Origin: Akkermansia muciniphila
GTDB lineage: Bacteria > Verrucomicrobiota > Verrucomicrobiia > Verrucomicrobiales > Akkermansiaceae
Length of the DNA: 64,000 bases
Reading direction: 5' to 3'
Assembly: GCA_004557455.1 (NCBI GenBank)
Contig: SFDX01000006.1
Coordinates: forward strand, 1 to 64,000
Notes under the pieces: generated by a model
What the model was told of the DNA's origin: nothing
What the model saw: only the letters and a program-made list of their open reading frames with translations
The model's database searches: none
Shown: positions 56,074 to 64,000 of the stretch, piece by piece
Numbering within the stretch: the stretch's first letter is position 1
Layout of the letters: every line of letters begins with the position of its first letter
Program-made: the position numbers and the translations under genes

Positions 56074-57624
56074 ATGCAGCAAGTCAACCTCAAGGAAAAA
56101 TGGCGCAAGACCCCGCATCGCCCGGGTGTTTACCTCATGAAGGGAGAGGGCGGCGGTATCATCTACGTCGGCAAGGCCAAGGATCTGCACCGACGCTTGG
56201 CTAACTATTTCTCCCCGAGTCGCCAGACCCTTGAGAACGGCAAGACACGTGCCCTGATCGCTGCCATCCGCGATTTTGATTATCTGGAGGTTCGCAACGA
56301 TAGTGAGTCGCTTATTCTGGAGCAGAAGCTCATTAAAGAATACCGCCCGCACTATAATGTCCAGCTCCGTGATGACAAGCGGTATTTATTACTGAGAGCA
56401 TCGCGCGGGGACGAACTGCCCCGCTTCTCCACCGTCCGACTCCGCAAGGATGACGGAGCCCGCTACCTGGGCCCTTTCGTGCACAGCACCGCCCTCAAGG
56501 AAACTATGGAGTGGCTGAACCACCGCTTCCGCCTGCGTACCTGCACGGCTCGCTGCCCCGGACCGGAGAACTACCGCCACTGCCACGACGATGTTATCCG
56601 CCACTGTTCCGCACCCTGCATCGGACGCATCACCCCGGAGGAATACCGCAGCAACTTTGAGGCCGCCCTCGCCCTGCTCGAAGGCGGGGCACGCAAGGAG
56701 CATCTCGATGCCCTGACGCAGGAAATGATGGAAGCCTCCGATGCGCTGGACTTCGAGCGCGCGGCCAAACTCCGCGACATCCGGGAGAACATTATCAAGA
56801 CACTCGAACCCGCCCGACGCTTCGCTCGACGCTCGCCGGACCTTCCCGGCACCGTCAACCCCGACCGGGATCTTCAGGAGCTGGCCGATGCCCTCGGCAT
56901 GGCCACGCCTCCCGCCGTCATGGAGTGTTTCGATATTTCCAACCTGTCAGATAACCATATCGTTGCCTCCATGGTGCGCTTCACCAACGGACGCCCCGAT
57001 AACAAAGCCTACCGCCGTTATCGCATCAAGGGCGTGGACGGCCAGAACGACTTTGCCTCCATGCTGGAAGTGGTTCGCCGCCGCTACACCCGTATTGTCA
57101 GCGAAAGCAGTTCCCTCCTCGGGGAGCATCCCGAGCACGGGGTCTATACCCGCCTCAAACAACTCAGTGCAGAGGGGCGCGCCCCTATCACCGTGCCGGA
57201 TCTGGTGGTGGTGGACGGTGGCAAAGGCCAACTTGGGGTCGCCATGCAGGTTCTCGCGGAAATCGGGCTGGCAGACATGCCTGTTATCGGCCTTGCCAAA
57301 CGCGACGAGGAAATCTACTTTCCCGACCGCGACGAACCGCTTGTGCTCAGCCACGACTCCGGGGCCCTTCGCCTCCTGCAGCGCCTGCGCGACGAGGCCC
57401 ACCGTTTTGCGAACAACTACAACGAGCTTCTGGTGCGCAAACGCGTACGAGAAAGCAAGCTCGACGCTTTCCCCGGCATGACCCCCAAGCGTAAGGAGCT
57501 TCTCCTCCTCCACTTCCACACCGTCCCCGGCATCCGCGCCCGCTCGGCAGAGGAAATCGCCGCCCTACCCGGCATCTCCCTCGCATGGGCCACCCGCTTC
57601 ACCGCTTGGCTCGCTGAGCATTGA
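56074..57624 (+). CDS. uvrC: Excinuclease ABC subunit C
   Basis: Makes the dual incisions in nucleotide excision repair. The 516-aa protein has the GIY-YIG domain (GVYLMKGEGGGIIYVGKAKD), the central Cys cluster (RTCTARCPGPENYRHC), a UVR motif region (ASDALDFERAAKLRDI), the RNase H-like 3'-end nuclease domain (ECFDISNLSDNHIVASMV, VVVDGGKGQLG) and a C-terminal helix-hairpin-helix. It is somewhat shorter than E. coli UvrC (610 aa), mainly between the domains. Start at ATG 56074, 13 nt after the coiled-coil gene. Confidence 0.95.
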   Translation: MQQVNLKEKWRKTPHRPGVYLMKGEGGGIIYVGKAKDLHRRLANYFSPSRQTLENGKTRALIAAIRDFDYLEVRNDSESLILEQKLIKEYRPHYNVQLRDDKRYLLLRASRGDELPRFSTVRLRKDDGARYLGPFVHSTALKETMEWLNHRFRLRTCTARCPGPENYRHCHDDVIRHCSAPCIGRITPEEYRSNFEAALALLEGGARKEHLDALTQEMMEASDALDFERAAKLRDIRENIIKTLEPARRFARRSPDLPGTVNPDRDLQELADALGMATPPAVMECFDISNLSDNHIVASMVRFTNGRPDNKAYRRYRIKGVDGQNDFASMLEVVRRRYTRIVSESSSLLGEHPEHGVYTRLKQLSAEGRAPITVPDLVVVDGGKGQLGVAMQVLAEIGLADMPVIGLAKRDEEIYFPDRDEPLVLSHDSGALRLLQRLRDEAHRFANNYNELLVRKRVRESKLDAFPGMTPKRKELLLLHFHTVPGIRARSAEEIAALPGISLAWATRFTAWLAEH

Positions 57625-57667
57625 AGCCATGCCGCATGCGGAATGAGCCGTTTTCGTCGTTTTTGTG

Positions 57668-57696
57668 TTGACAAAGGCATGCTGCTGGTATATAAA
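57668..57696 (+). promoter_or_regulatory. speA promoter
   Basis: TTGACA, 17 nt, TATAAA: near-consensus. The ATG is 23 nt further, giving a leader of ~16 nt. Confidence 0.8.
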
Positions 57697-57719
57697 GCCC
57701 CGAAACATACTGACAGCTT

Positions 57720-59660
57720 ATGCCGGGACGCAAGAATAACAGCATCAGACGCAAGGTGAAGAACTGGACCTTCTCCGATTCTGCCGATCTCTACGCCGTG
57801 GATGATTGGAGCAATGGCTACTTTGCCGTATCGAAGACGGGCGAGGTGACAGTAAAGCTGGAAGACAGCGACGGAACCAAGAAGGATGTGAGCCTGCGCA
57901 CCATCATGGACGCGCTGGCCGACCGCGGAACGGATGCACCGGTGCTCCTGCGCTTCCGGGACCTGCTGCGAGCCCGCATCGACGAGCTTAACAAAAGCTT
58001 CATCAAGGCCATCAAGGAGGCGAACTACCGGGGCCAATACCGCGGGGTCTACCCCATCAAGGTCAACCAGCAGTGCCACATTGTGGAGGAAATCGTGGCA
58101 CACGGCGCCCGATATCATTACGGTCTGGAGGCCGGCTCCAAGCCGGAGCTGATTGCTGCCATGGCGCAGATGAAGGACAGCGAGGCCTTCTTGATGTGCA
58201 ACGGTTATAAAGACGACGAATTCATCGACTTGGCACTGATGGGACAGATGATGGGCATCAACCTCTGCATTATTCTCGAGATGCCTAACGAGCTGCCGGC
58301 CATCCTCCGCCGTGCCCAGGTGCTGGGTATCGAGCCGAACCTGGGCGTGCGCGTCCGCCTCTCCGCCAAGGGGTCCGGGCATTGGAGCGAATCCGCAGGT
58401 GATAAATCGGTCTTCGGACTCAACCCCGCACAGGTCATTGATGTGGTGGACGAGCTGAAGGCAGCGGGCAAGTTGAATTGCCTCAAGGTGCTGCACTACC
58501 ACCAGGGTTCGCAGATTCCGAATATATCCGTCATACGCGAGGGGCTCACGGAAGCATGCCGCATGTACATCGACCTGGTGCGGGAGGGCGCTCCGATGGG
58601 CACCTTGGACATGGGCGGCGGGCTTGCAGTTGACTATGACGGCTCGCAGACGAATTTCCACTCCTCCTGCAACTATTCTGTGGAGGAGTACGCGCGCGAT
58701 ATTGTGGAGATTGTCGGGGAGATGTGCACCAAATGCGAGGTGCCGCACCCCACGCTCGTCACGGAATCCGGTCGTGCCATCTCCGCCTATCACAGCGTTC
58801 TCGTATTCAATATTCTGGATGTTACCACGGCCCCGGGAATGGATGCCCAGCCGACAACACTGCCGGAAAATGCAAGCGAAATTCTGAAGGCCTTGGATGA
58901 GACCCGCCGCATGCTCACGCGCAAAAATATCCAAGAGTGCTACAATGATGCGAACTATTACCGCGACCAGTTGCGCATGCAGTTCTTCTACGGCAACACC
59001 ACCCTGCGCGAGCGCGGCGTGGGAGAGGCCATCTACTGGCACATCATGGGCCTGATCTCACGCCGCTTGGCCGAGATGGGCGAGATTCCCGAGGACCTCA
59101 AGGAGGTATCCGATAACATGGTGGACTTCTACTACGGTAACTTCTCTGTCTTCCAGAGCCTCACGGACTGCTGGGCCATCGACCAGCTCTTCCCCGTCAT
59201 GCCCATTCAGCGCCTCTGCGAGCGACCCACTCAAAAATCCGTTCTGGTGGATATTACCTGCGATTGCGACGGCAAACTGGACCGCTTCATCGACCGCGAG
59301 GACGTGGCGAATTCCCTGCCGCTGCATGAAGTAGAGGGGCAGGAGAACTACTACGTGGGCGTCTTCCTCATCGGTGCCTACCAGGAGACACTGGGTGACA
59401 TTCACAACCTGCTGGGCGACACGAATGTGGTCAGTGTGCACTTGGAGAACGGGCGTCCGGTGTATACCGATGAGATCGAGGGCGACTGTGTGGCGGACGT
59501 TCTCTCCTATGTGAAATACGACAGCAAGGACCTCATCGCCCGCTTCCGCGCTTTGGCCGAACGCGCCGTGGAGGAAGGGCGCATCACACCGCGCCAGCGC
59601 CGCACCGCCCTGGATGCCTACCGCACCGGGTTGAACGGCTACACTTACTACGAGCTCTGA
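57720..59660 (+). CDS. speA: Biosynthetic arginine decarboxylase
   Basis: Converts arginine to agmatine, the first step of a putrescine/spermidine route. The 646-aa PLP enzyme of fold III has the PLP lysine in YPIKVNQQ, then GLEAGSKPEL, VLHYHQGSQIPN, MGGGLAVDYDGS and the second-half motif ITCDCDGKLDRFI. Length and motifs match SpeA rather than the acid-induced AdiA. Monocistronic, with a near-consensus promoter and a long stem-loop after the stop. Confidence 0.97.
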   Translation: MPGRKNNSIRRKVKNWTFSDSADLYAVDDWSNGYFAVSKTGEVTVKLEDSDGTKKDVSLRTIMDALADRGTDAPVLLRFRDLLRARIDELNKSFIKAIKEANYRGQYRGVYPIKVNQQCHIVEEIVAHGARYHYGLEAGSKPELIAAMAQMKDSEAFLMCNGYKDDEFIDLALMGQMMGINLCIILEMPNELPAILRRAQVLGIEPNLGVRVRLSAKGSGHWSESAGDKSVFGLNPAQVIDVVDELKAAGKLNCLKVLHYHQGSQIPNISVIREGLTEACRMYIDLVREGAPMGTLDMGGGLAVDYDGSQTNFHSSCNYSVEEYARDIVEIVGEMCTKCEVPHPTLVTESGRAISAYHSVLVFNILDVTTAPGMDAQPTTLPENASEILKALDETRRMLTRKNIQECYNDANYYRDQLRMQFFYGNTTLRERGVGEAIYWHIMGLISRRLAEMGEIPEDLKEVSDNMVDFYYGNFSVFQSLTDCWAIDQLFPVMPIQRLCERPTQKSVLVDITCDCDGKLDRFIDREDVANSLPLHEVEGQENYYVGVFLIGAYQETLGDIHNLLGDTNVVSVHLENGRPVYTDEIEGDCVADVLSYVKYDSKDLIARFRALAERAVEEGRITPRQRRTALDAYRTGLNGYTYYEL

Positions 59661-59671
59661 TACCGACAACA

Positions 59672-59713
59672 CGTCACCCTGCCCGTTCCGATCAGGAAGC
59701 AGGCAGGGTGACG
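59672..59713. terminator. Long stem-loop between speA and tRNA-Arg
   Basis: A 12-bp perfect stem CGTCACCCTGCC/GGCAGGGTGACG around an 18-nt loop, convergent between speA and the tRNA. No long T-run on either side. Confidence 0.65.
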
Positions 59714-59718
59714 GAAAG

Positions 59719-59792
59719 CACGCCGACCGCGGCTCGAACGCGGGACCCCAAGCTTAGAAGGCTCGTGCTCTATCCAACTGAGCTACCGGCGC
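59719..59792 (-). tRNA. tRNA-Arg(TCT)
   Basis: Acceptor GCGCCGG/TCGGCGT with G-U pairs at both ends, D-stem GCTC/GAGC, anticodon loop CTTCTAA (anticodon TCT, reads AGA) on stem CGAGC/GCTTG, T-stem CCGCG/CGCGG with loop TTCGAGC, discriminator G. CCA not encoded. Confidence 0.95.
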
Positions 59793-59853
59793 ATGCGGCG
59801 CGGGTATGGTAGCAGAAAACGCCGGAGATTGCAAGCACAATTTCACGAAAGGG

Positions 59854-59882
59854 TTGACAAGTGTCCCCGAGCGGGGTAGAAT
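59854..59882 (+). promoter_or_regulatory. Leaderless promoter of the C_GCAxxG_C_C gene
   Basis: TTGACA, 17 nt, TAGAAT, then 6 nt to ATG 59889. Confidence 0.8.
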
Positions 59883-59888
59883 GCGGGC

Positions 59889-60362
59889 ATGAAGGAGGAG
59901 AGAAGCGCGCTGGATTTTTTTCATGAGGGTTACAGCTGCGCCCAGTCGGTTTTTGCTGCCAATGCAAGCCGCATGGGGCTGGAGACAGAGACAGCACTGC
60001 GCTTGGCGGCAGGGCTGGGGGCCGGCATCGGGCGCATGCGCCTTACCTGCGGGGCCTTCTGTGCGCTGGTGCTCGCGGCGGGTTACTGCCGGGGCAACAC
60101 TACGGGGAGCGCAGAGGACAAGGAGCGCATCTATGCCCTCGTGCAACGCCTAGCCGAGGAGTTCCGTGCTGAGTTCGGTGCTCTTTCCTGTGCAGAACTC
60201 CTCCACACCGACCCCGCCACCGAATCCACCCGCCCGCAGGAGCGCACAGCCGCCTACTACGCCGCCCGTCCCTGTGAGCGCTGTGTGGCCTTCTGCGACG
60301 ACGCCGCGAAGCGTCTGTTGGAGGAAACAGCCGGCGACAGAATCACGAAGCAACATAAATAA
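59889..60362 (+). CDS. C_GCAxxG_C_C family protein
   Basis: A 157-aa protein of the C_GCAxxG_C_C family: YSCAQSVF near residue 15, then a helical GLGAGIGRMRLTCGAFCALVLAAG segment and RPCERCVAFCDDAA near the C-terminus. The spaced cysteines suggest a redox or metal-binding function; no activity is established for most members. Monocistronic with a clean leaderless promoter. Confidence 0.85.
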   Translation: MKEERSALDFFHEGYSCAQSVFAANASRMGLETETALRLAAGLGAGIGRMRLTCGAFCALVLAAGYCRGNTTGSAEDKERIYALVQRLAEEFRAEFGALSCAELLHTDPATESTRPQERTAAYYAARPCERCVAFCDDAAKRLLEETAGDRITKQHK

Positions 60363-60366
60363 ATTC

Positions 60367-60395
60367 TTGAATTCCTCCATGATTTGTGCGATAAT
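60367..60395 (+). promoter_or_regulatory. Promoter of the fic locus
   Basis: TTGAAT, 17 nt, GATAAT, then 14 nt to ATG 60410. Confidence 0.6.
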
Positions 60396-60409
60396 GGGGG
60401 CGTCTTCCG

Positions 60410-60523
60410 ATGAGCGATTACGTACCACCTTTTCGACAGAGTGATGCCGTCATGAACCTGCTTGCAGAAGCCTGCGAGCTAGTAGGGAGGGTGAACAACG
60501 AGAGCCCCTGTCCGTTCATTTGA
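60410..60523 (+). CDS. N-terminal fragment of a Fic protein
   Basis: A 37-codon frame (MSDYVPPFRQSD...LVGRV) that matches the normal N-terminus of Fic proteins with a 'PPF...L...LVG' opening. It stops at TGA 60521-60523, and the rest of the protein continues in the -1 frame from TTG 60520. The promoter precedes this fragment, so it is the true 5' end of the fic locus. Confidence 0.7.
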   Translation: MSDYVPPFRQSDAVMNLLAEACELVGRVNNESPCPFI

Positions 60524-61461
60524 GAAGGCAGAATCAAATTCGCTCCATCCACGCCTCCCTGCACATCGAACAGAATACCCTGACGCAGGAACAGATAACG
60601 GCTATTCTTGACGGGAAACGGGTTCTCGGCCCACCTCAGGAAATTCTCGAGGTCAAGAATGCCGCAGAGGCCTATGCCCTGCTTCAGGATTTGAATCCGC
60701 TTGCCGAGCAGGATTTGCTGCGGGCCCACCGCGCGATGATGCAATCTCTCGTTCGGGAGGCCGGTTGTTTTCGGAAAGGTGGGGTCGGAGTGATGGCCGG
60801 TGACCGGGCCATCCACATTGCTCCGCCGGCGCACCTCGTGCCGTATCAAATACGGGACCTGTTGTCATGGTACGGGAAATCCAAGCTGCATCCTCTGCTG
60901 AAGAGCTCTGTATTTCACTACGAGTTCGAATTCATTCATCCCTTTGACGATGGAAACGGGCGCATGGGGCGTCTGTGGCATACCCTCCTGCTGTCCCGTT
61001 GGCGTTCTTTCTTCGCTTGGTTGCCCATCGAGGAGCTCATTGCCGAACGCCAACAAGAGTACTACCGGGTCCTGCAGGAGGCGGATTCCCGAGGGGAATG
61101 TTCCTGCTTCGTTCAGCTGATGCTGGAAGTGATTCGCGACACACTCAGTCAATTCTCTGCCACGAGTCGATCTTCCGGTGACCTAGCCGGGGCCGAAAAC
61201 GACCAAGCTGCGCGCAAAAACGACCAAGCTGCGACCAAGCTGCCCCCCGACACGCCGGCACCGGTTCGGGAGTTGCTCGAGGCGCTCGGGCAGGACACCC
61301 TGTCTGCCGCTCAGCTTATGGAGCAACTGGGATTGCAGCATCGCGCCAACTTCCGTCAACGCTACCTAGCCCCGGCTTTGGCATGCGGGTTCGTCCTCCG
61401 CACCCTGCCGGACACTCCGAACAGCCCCAACCAGCGCTACCGCGCAGCCGACAGAGGCTAA
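60520..61461 (+). CDS. Fic family AMP-transferase, main part
   Basis: A 313-aa frame carrying the Fic core: H140-PFDDGNGRMGR-151, which transfers AMP (or another NMP/phosphate group) to a hydroxyl of target proteins. The autoinhibitory helix (S-x-x-x-E, SLHIEQN at 13-19) lies upstream of the core, as in class II Fic, and a winged-helix-like C-terminus follows after a DQAA-type linker. It begins in the frame -1 relative to the N-terminal fragment, so it is made by frameshifting, by restart at the overlapping TTG (TTGA), or is broken. Targets unknown. Confidence 0.85.
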   Translation: MRRQNQIRSIHASLHIEQNTLTQEQITAILDGKRVLGPPQEILEVKNAAEAYALLQDLNPLAEQDLLRAHRAMMQSLVREAGCFRKGGVGVMAGDRAIHIAPPAHLVPYQIRDLLSWYGKSKLHPLLKSSVFHYEFEFIHPFDDGNGRMGRLWHTLLLSRWRSFFAWLPIEELIAERQQEYYRVLQEADSRGECSCFVQLMLEVIRDTLSQFSATSRSSGDLAGAENDQAARKNDQAATKLPPDTPAPVRELLEALGQDTLSAAQLMEQLGLQHRANFRQRYLAPALACGFVLRTLPDTPNSPNQRYRAADRG

Positions 61462-61471
61462 CGAGACCGGA

Positions 61472-61504
61472 AAAACGCCGCAGCCCCGGGAAGGAACTGC
61501 GGCG
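61472..61504 (-). terminator. Terminator of the GH57/GT4 operon
   Basis: CGCCGCAG/CTGCGGCG stem; on the - strand it is followed by TTTTT. On the + strand it may also stop fic transcripts. Confidence 0.8.
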
Positions 61505-61527
61505 TGAAATCAGGATGTTCCGCGAAC

Positions 61528-62712
61528 TCAGGCCAAGTTCTTGGAATCGAAAGCCTTGTTCATCTCCGCCTCGCGCTTCACGCGAACCTGCAGATCCGCC
61601 AGCGCGTTCATGTAGTAGATGTAGGCATCGAAAGGAGAGGGATACGGCGTAAAGCCGTTGCTCTTCTCCATATAGTGGAAGTGGTCCGCGCTCTGCAGCT
61701 TGCGCCACACGTGGATCATATCGCTGTCATGGCTGGCCTTAACGGCCGCCTCCAAGTCATAGATCTTCTTGATGGCCTCCTGCTGCATCACATTGCCATT
61801 CCACTGGGTCGTGGTGCCGTAGGTGGAGCAGCTCACCGGGTTCGGGCAATCCAGCGTGCCCGTGGACGGGAACTTCCGCACGGCCTCCCCGGGGGTAAGG
61901 AAGGTGTTACCGTTGAACACAGCCGCCGTAATCATCGTACGCCAGAACTCAAAGACACCCGTGGTGTCCGGCTGGCGCTCGCCGAGCGTCTCGTAGTCCA
62001 TGGACAGGTTCACCACCTGCCCCTCCTGGCGGGTCAACCAATCCGCGAAGGTGTAGGGAGACAGCGGGTACTCGCTCCAAGTGGGGTCAACGCGACGATT
62101 CGCCAAGTCATTGGAGAGGTGGCGGTTGCGGATGAGCGTCTTCGTCTTGTCGATGAGCGGCGCGCACTGCAGGTCATTCGTGTGGCGGTTGGACATCATG
62201 CGGCTGTTGCCGTCTGCCATAATGCCCTCGAAGCCCATATCACAGACCTGGGCTGCAATTGCGTTATCATACAGCATGCCGGTATTCCACAGCACGGTGG
62301 GGCGGCAGCCGAAGAGCTGCTCGATGAGCTGCACATGCTCCTGCACCTGCTCCTCGAACTCCGAGGGAGCGTAGAGCGAGGCGAGGGAAGCGTAGTACGG
62401 CATGGCCAGGAACTCCACCGCCCCTGTCTCCGCCAAGCGGGCGAAGGAGTCGATGAGGTCCGGGCGGTGGTACTTTGCCTGCTCGAGAATCACCCCTGAG
62501 AGTGCGAGCGCAAAGCGGAACTTGCCGTCGGAAAGCTCGATGAGCTGCTGCATGAGGCGGTTCGCCGGCAGGTAGCAGCGCTCCGCCACCGCGCTGAGCA
62601 CGCGACCGTTGAGCTCGTCGTCCTCATAGAACGCGTGCTCCCCGATCTTGAAAAAATCATACGGAATCAGCCGGTTAGGCTGGTGCGCATGGAAGGTAAG
62701 GGTAATGTTCAT
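61528..62712 (-). CDS. GH57 family glycoside hydrolase
   Basis: A 394-aa GH57 protein, related to alpha-amylases that act on glycogen-like alpha-glucans. Motif 1 FHAHQP (7-12) and motif 4 SMDYETLGERQ (237-247, catalytic Asp) are intact. The motif that usually reads NTEL and carries the nucleophile Glu reads NTGMLYDN here (143-150), so the nucleophile may be missing or elsewhere. It lies 27 nt after a GT4 glycosyltransferase; the GT4-GH57 pair is a recurrent alpha-glucan module. Confidence 0.88.
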   Translation of the reverse strand: MNITLTFHAHQPNRLIPYDFFKIGEHAFYEDDELNGRVLSAVAERCYLPANRLMQQLIELSDGKFRFALALSGVILEQAKYHRPDLIDSFARLAETGAVEFLAMPYYASLASLYAPSEFEEQVQEHVQLIEQLFGCRPTVLWNTGMLYDNAIAAQVCDMGFEGIMADGNSRMMSNRHTNDLQCAPLIDKTKTLIRNRHLSNDLANRRVDPTWSEYPLSPYTFADWLTRQEGQVVNLSMDYETLGERQPDTTGVFEFWRTMITAAVFNGNTFLTPGEAVRKFPSTGTLDCPNPVSCSTYGTTTQWNGNVMQQEAIKKIYDLEAAVKASHDSDMIHVWRKLQSADHFHYMEKSNGFTPYPSPFDAYIYYMNALADLQVRVKREAEMNKAFDSKNLA

Positions 62713-62739
62713 AGCCGTGAAGGTTGATGGGTGAAAGGG

Positions 62740-64000
62740 TTACCAACCGAGCACATGGTGGTAGACGCGCAGCATCTTCTCCGCCGCCGTGTCCCAGTTG
62801 GAGTTCTTGATGTCCTGTGCACTCTGCTCCGCCACGCGCTTGTAGAGCTCTTCATCCGTGATGAGGTCCACAATGTGCTTGGCCATCATGTTCACATCCC
62901 AGAAGTCCGCCTTCAGCGCGCCCTTCATCACCTCCGCCACGCCGCTCTGCTTCGAAATAACGGCCGGAATGTTGAATTGGGCCGCCTCCAGCGCGGAGAG
63001 GCCGAAGGGCTCGGAGACCGAAGGCATGCAGTACACATCCGTCATGGAAAGCAGCTCGTTAACCTTTGCCTTGTTCAGGAAGCCGGTGAAGTGGAACTTG
63101 TCGCCCACGCCGTGGAAGGCCCCGGTTTCGATAAGCTGGCGGAGCTTCTCGCCGGTGCCTGCCATCACGAAGCGTACGTTGTCGGTCTGCTCCAGCACCT
63201 TGGCAGCAATCTGCAGGAAGAACTCCGGCCCCTTCTGCGCGGTGAGACGACCGAGAAAGAGCACGAGCTTCTCCGGGAACTTCTTCTTGCTGTGGAAGAC
63301 GTGCACGGGATCCGCACCGTTGTGCACGGGGAAAATCTTGGAGGGATCGATGCCGTAGTGGCCGGCCGCAACAGTGCCGGTGTACTTGGACACGGGGATG
63401 ACGGCGTCCGCCTGCTCCATGCCGTACTTCTCGATGTCGTAGATCCAACCGCGGGCATCTGCACCGGCGCGGTCAAACTGGGAGGCATGCAGGTGCACCA
63501 CCAAGGGCTTGCCCGTGGCGCGCTTCACCTCCACACCGGCCAAGTAGGTCATCCAGTCGTGGGCGTGCACCAAGTCAAAGTCGTACTTGCGGGCCATGAT
63601 GGCGCAGATCTTGGAGAACTCGATGACCTTGCGGGCCAAGTCACCGGCGTACAGATCCTCCTTGCCGGTGAAGAGATCCAAGTCCGCATGATGCACCTTG
63701 GAGAAGAGCAGCTTGCCCTCCTGCGTAAAGGTAACGGTGCCGGGCGTACCCTCCGTGCTGGCGTAGGGGTCCAGGTTAATGGGGGCCTTGCTCACCATGG
63801 CGCAGCTCTCGTAGGTGTAGGGCTGCGCTTCGGTGGTCTGCAGCTCGCCGTAGCTGAGAGTGTTGACACCGCGCAGAGTGAACCCGTCGTAAGAAGCATC
63901 GGGCGCGGCCTTGGGCACGATGACGGCCAAGTCCACTTTCTTTGCCAAGGCCTTGGAGATGCCCATGCAGGCAACGCCGAGACCGCCGTTGATGAGCGGG
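62740..64000 (-). CDS. GT4-family glycosyltransferase (5' end outside the window)
   Basis: A GT-B fold transferase, related to glycogen/starch synthase-like GT4 enzymes. The frame is open to the window edge; the visible part (~420 aa) starts PLINGGLGV, the typical glycine-rich donor loop near the N-terminus, so only a short part is missing. Further signatures are VHAHDWMTY, LVVHLHASQFD, FLGRLTAQKGPEFF and SEPFGLSALEAAQ with the E-x7-E site. An internal Met at 63966 is not the start. With the GH57 gene it suggests alpha-glucan (glycogen) metabolism. Confidence 0.88.
   Translation of the reverse strand, partial: PLINGGLGVACMGISKALAKKVDLAVIVPKAAPDASYDGFTLRGVNTLSYGELQTTEAQPYTYESCAMVSKAPINLDPYASTEGTPGTVTFTQEGKLLFSKVHHADLDLFTGKEDLYAGDLARKVIEFSKICAIMARKYDFDLVHAHDWMTYLAGVEVKRATGKPLVVHLHASQFDRAGADARGWIYDIEKYGMEQADAVIPVSKYTGTVAAGHYGIDPSKIFPVHNGADPVHVFHSKKKFPEKLVLFLGRLTAQKGPEFFLQIAAKVLEQTDNVRFVMAGTGEKLRQLIETGAFHGVGDKFHFTGFLNKAKVNELLSMTDVYCMPSVSEPFGLSALEAAQFNIPAVISKQSGVAEVMKGALKADFWDVNMMAKHIVDLITDEELYKRVAEQSAQDIKNSNWDTAAEKMLRVYHHVLGW

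Noticed and set aside
57697-57719. Riboswitch or attenuator before speA
   Set aside because: The leader is only about 16-23 nt, too short for such structures.
57417-59042. A 541-codon open frame on the - strand
   Set aside because: Antisense to speA and the end of uvrC; no recognisable domain.

Overview
The window is a gene-dense, mostly high-GC bacterial chromosome segment. The gene complement (secreted GH20 hexosaminidase, galactokinase with an SSS transporter, SpeA, FeoAB, GH57/GT4 alpha-glucan genes, many exported TPR and ankyrin proteins) and the near absence of Shine-Dalgarno sequences suggest a Verrucomicrobiota bacterium, probably Akkermansiaceae. That taxonomic placement is inference; there is no rRNA here to test it.

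Layout. 1-9.5 kb: an exported 652-aa protein, a tandem-thioredoxin protein, and a leftward operon (Sua5, SCP2-like protein, iron alcohol dehydrogenase, aldehyde dehydrogenase, GT2). 9.5-15.5 kb: ArsC/Spx-like protein, GH20, PgsA, a membrane coiled-coil protein, MetF, a TPR protein, an unknown protein, tRNA-Arg(CCT). 15.5-26.5 kb: FeoAB, an alpha/beta hydrolase, and a cell-envelope operon exbB-exbD-exbD2-TPR-GT51-IMPase, preceded by a VanX-like dipeptidase. 26.5-29.9 kb: an AT-rich three-gene GtrABC-like surface-glycan cassette bracketed by a 74/75-bp direct repeat of the VanX promoter and first codons. 29.9-40 kb: ankyrin protein, PurH, PdxJ, HU, GalK plus SSS transporter, acyltransferase-3, FabH. 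40-50.5 kb: four tightly packed genes, three giant VgrG-like spike proteins (1025, 1026 and 997 aa) and a 400-aa DUF6931-like protein. 50.5-64 kb: ankyrin/aminotransferase pair, a deaminase-ADP-ribosylglycohydrolase fusion, ankyrin plus coiled-coil pair, UvrC, SpeA, tRNA-Arg(TCT), a C_GCAxxG_C_C protein, a Fic gene in two frames, and a GH57/GT4 pair that runs off the right edge.

The most striking regulatory feature is that about 20 transcription units have a recognisable -35/-10 pair whose -10 box ends only 6-11 nt before the start codon. This implies leaderless or nearly leaderless mRNAs, and it fixes many start codons, including two GTG starts. Genes inside operons overlap (ATGA, or the 8-nt forms ATGAGTGA and ATGAATAA) or sit a few bases apart, again without a Shine-Dalgarno sequence.

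The best candidate for an undescribed system is the triple-VgrG cassette. Each protein has gp27-like, OB-fold and beta-helix regions, then a shared ~300-residue C-terminal extension ending in about ten tandem heptads. No sheath, tube, baseplate or ATPase gene is in the window.
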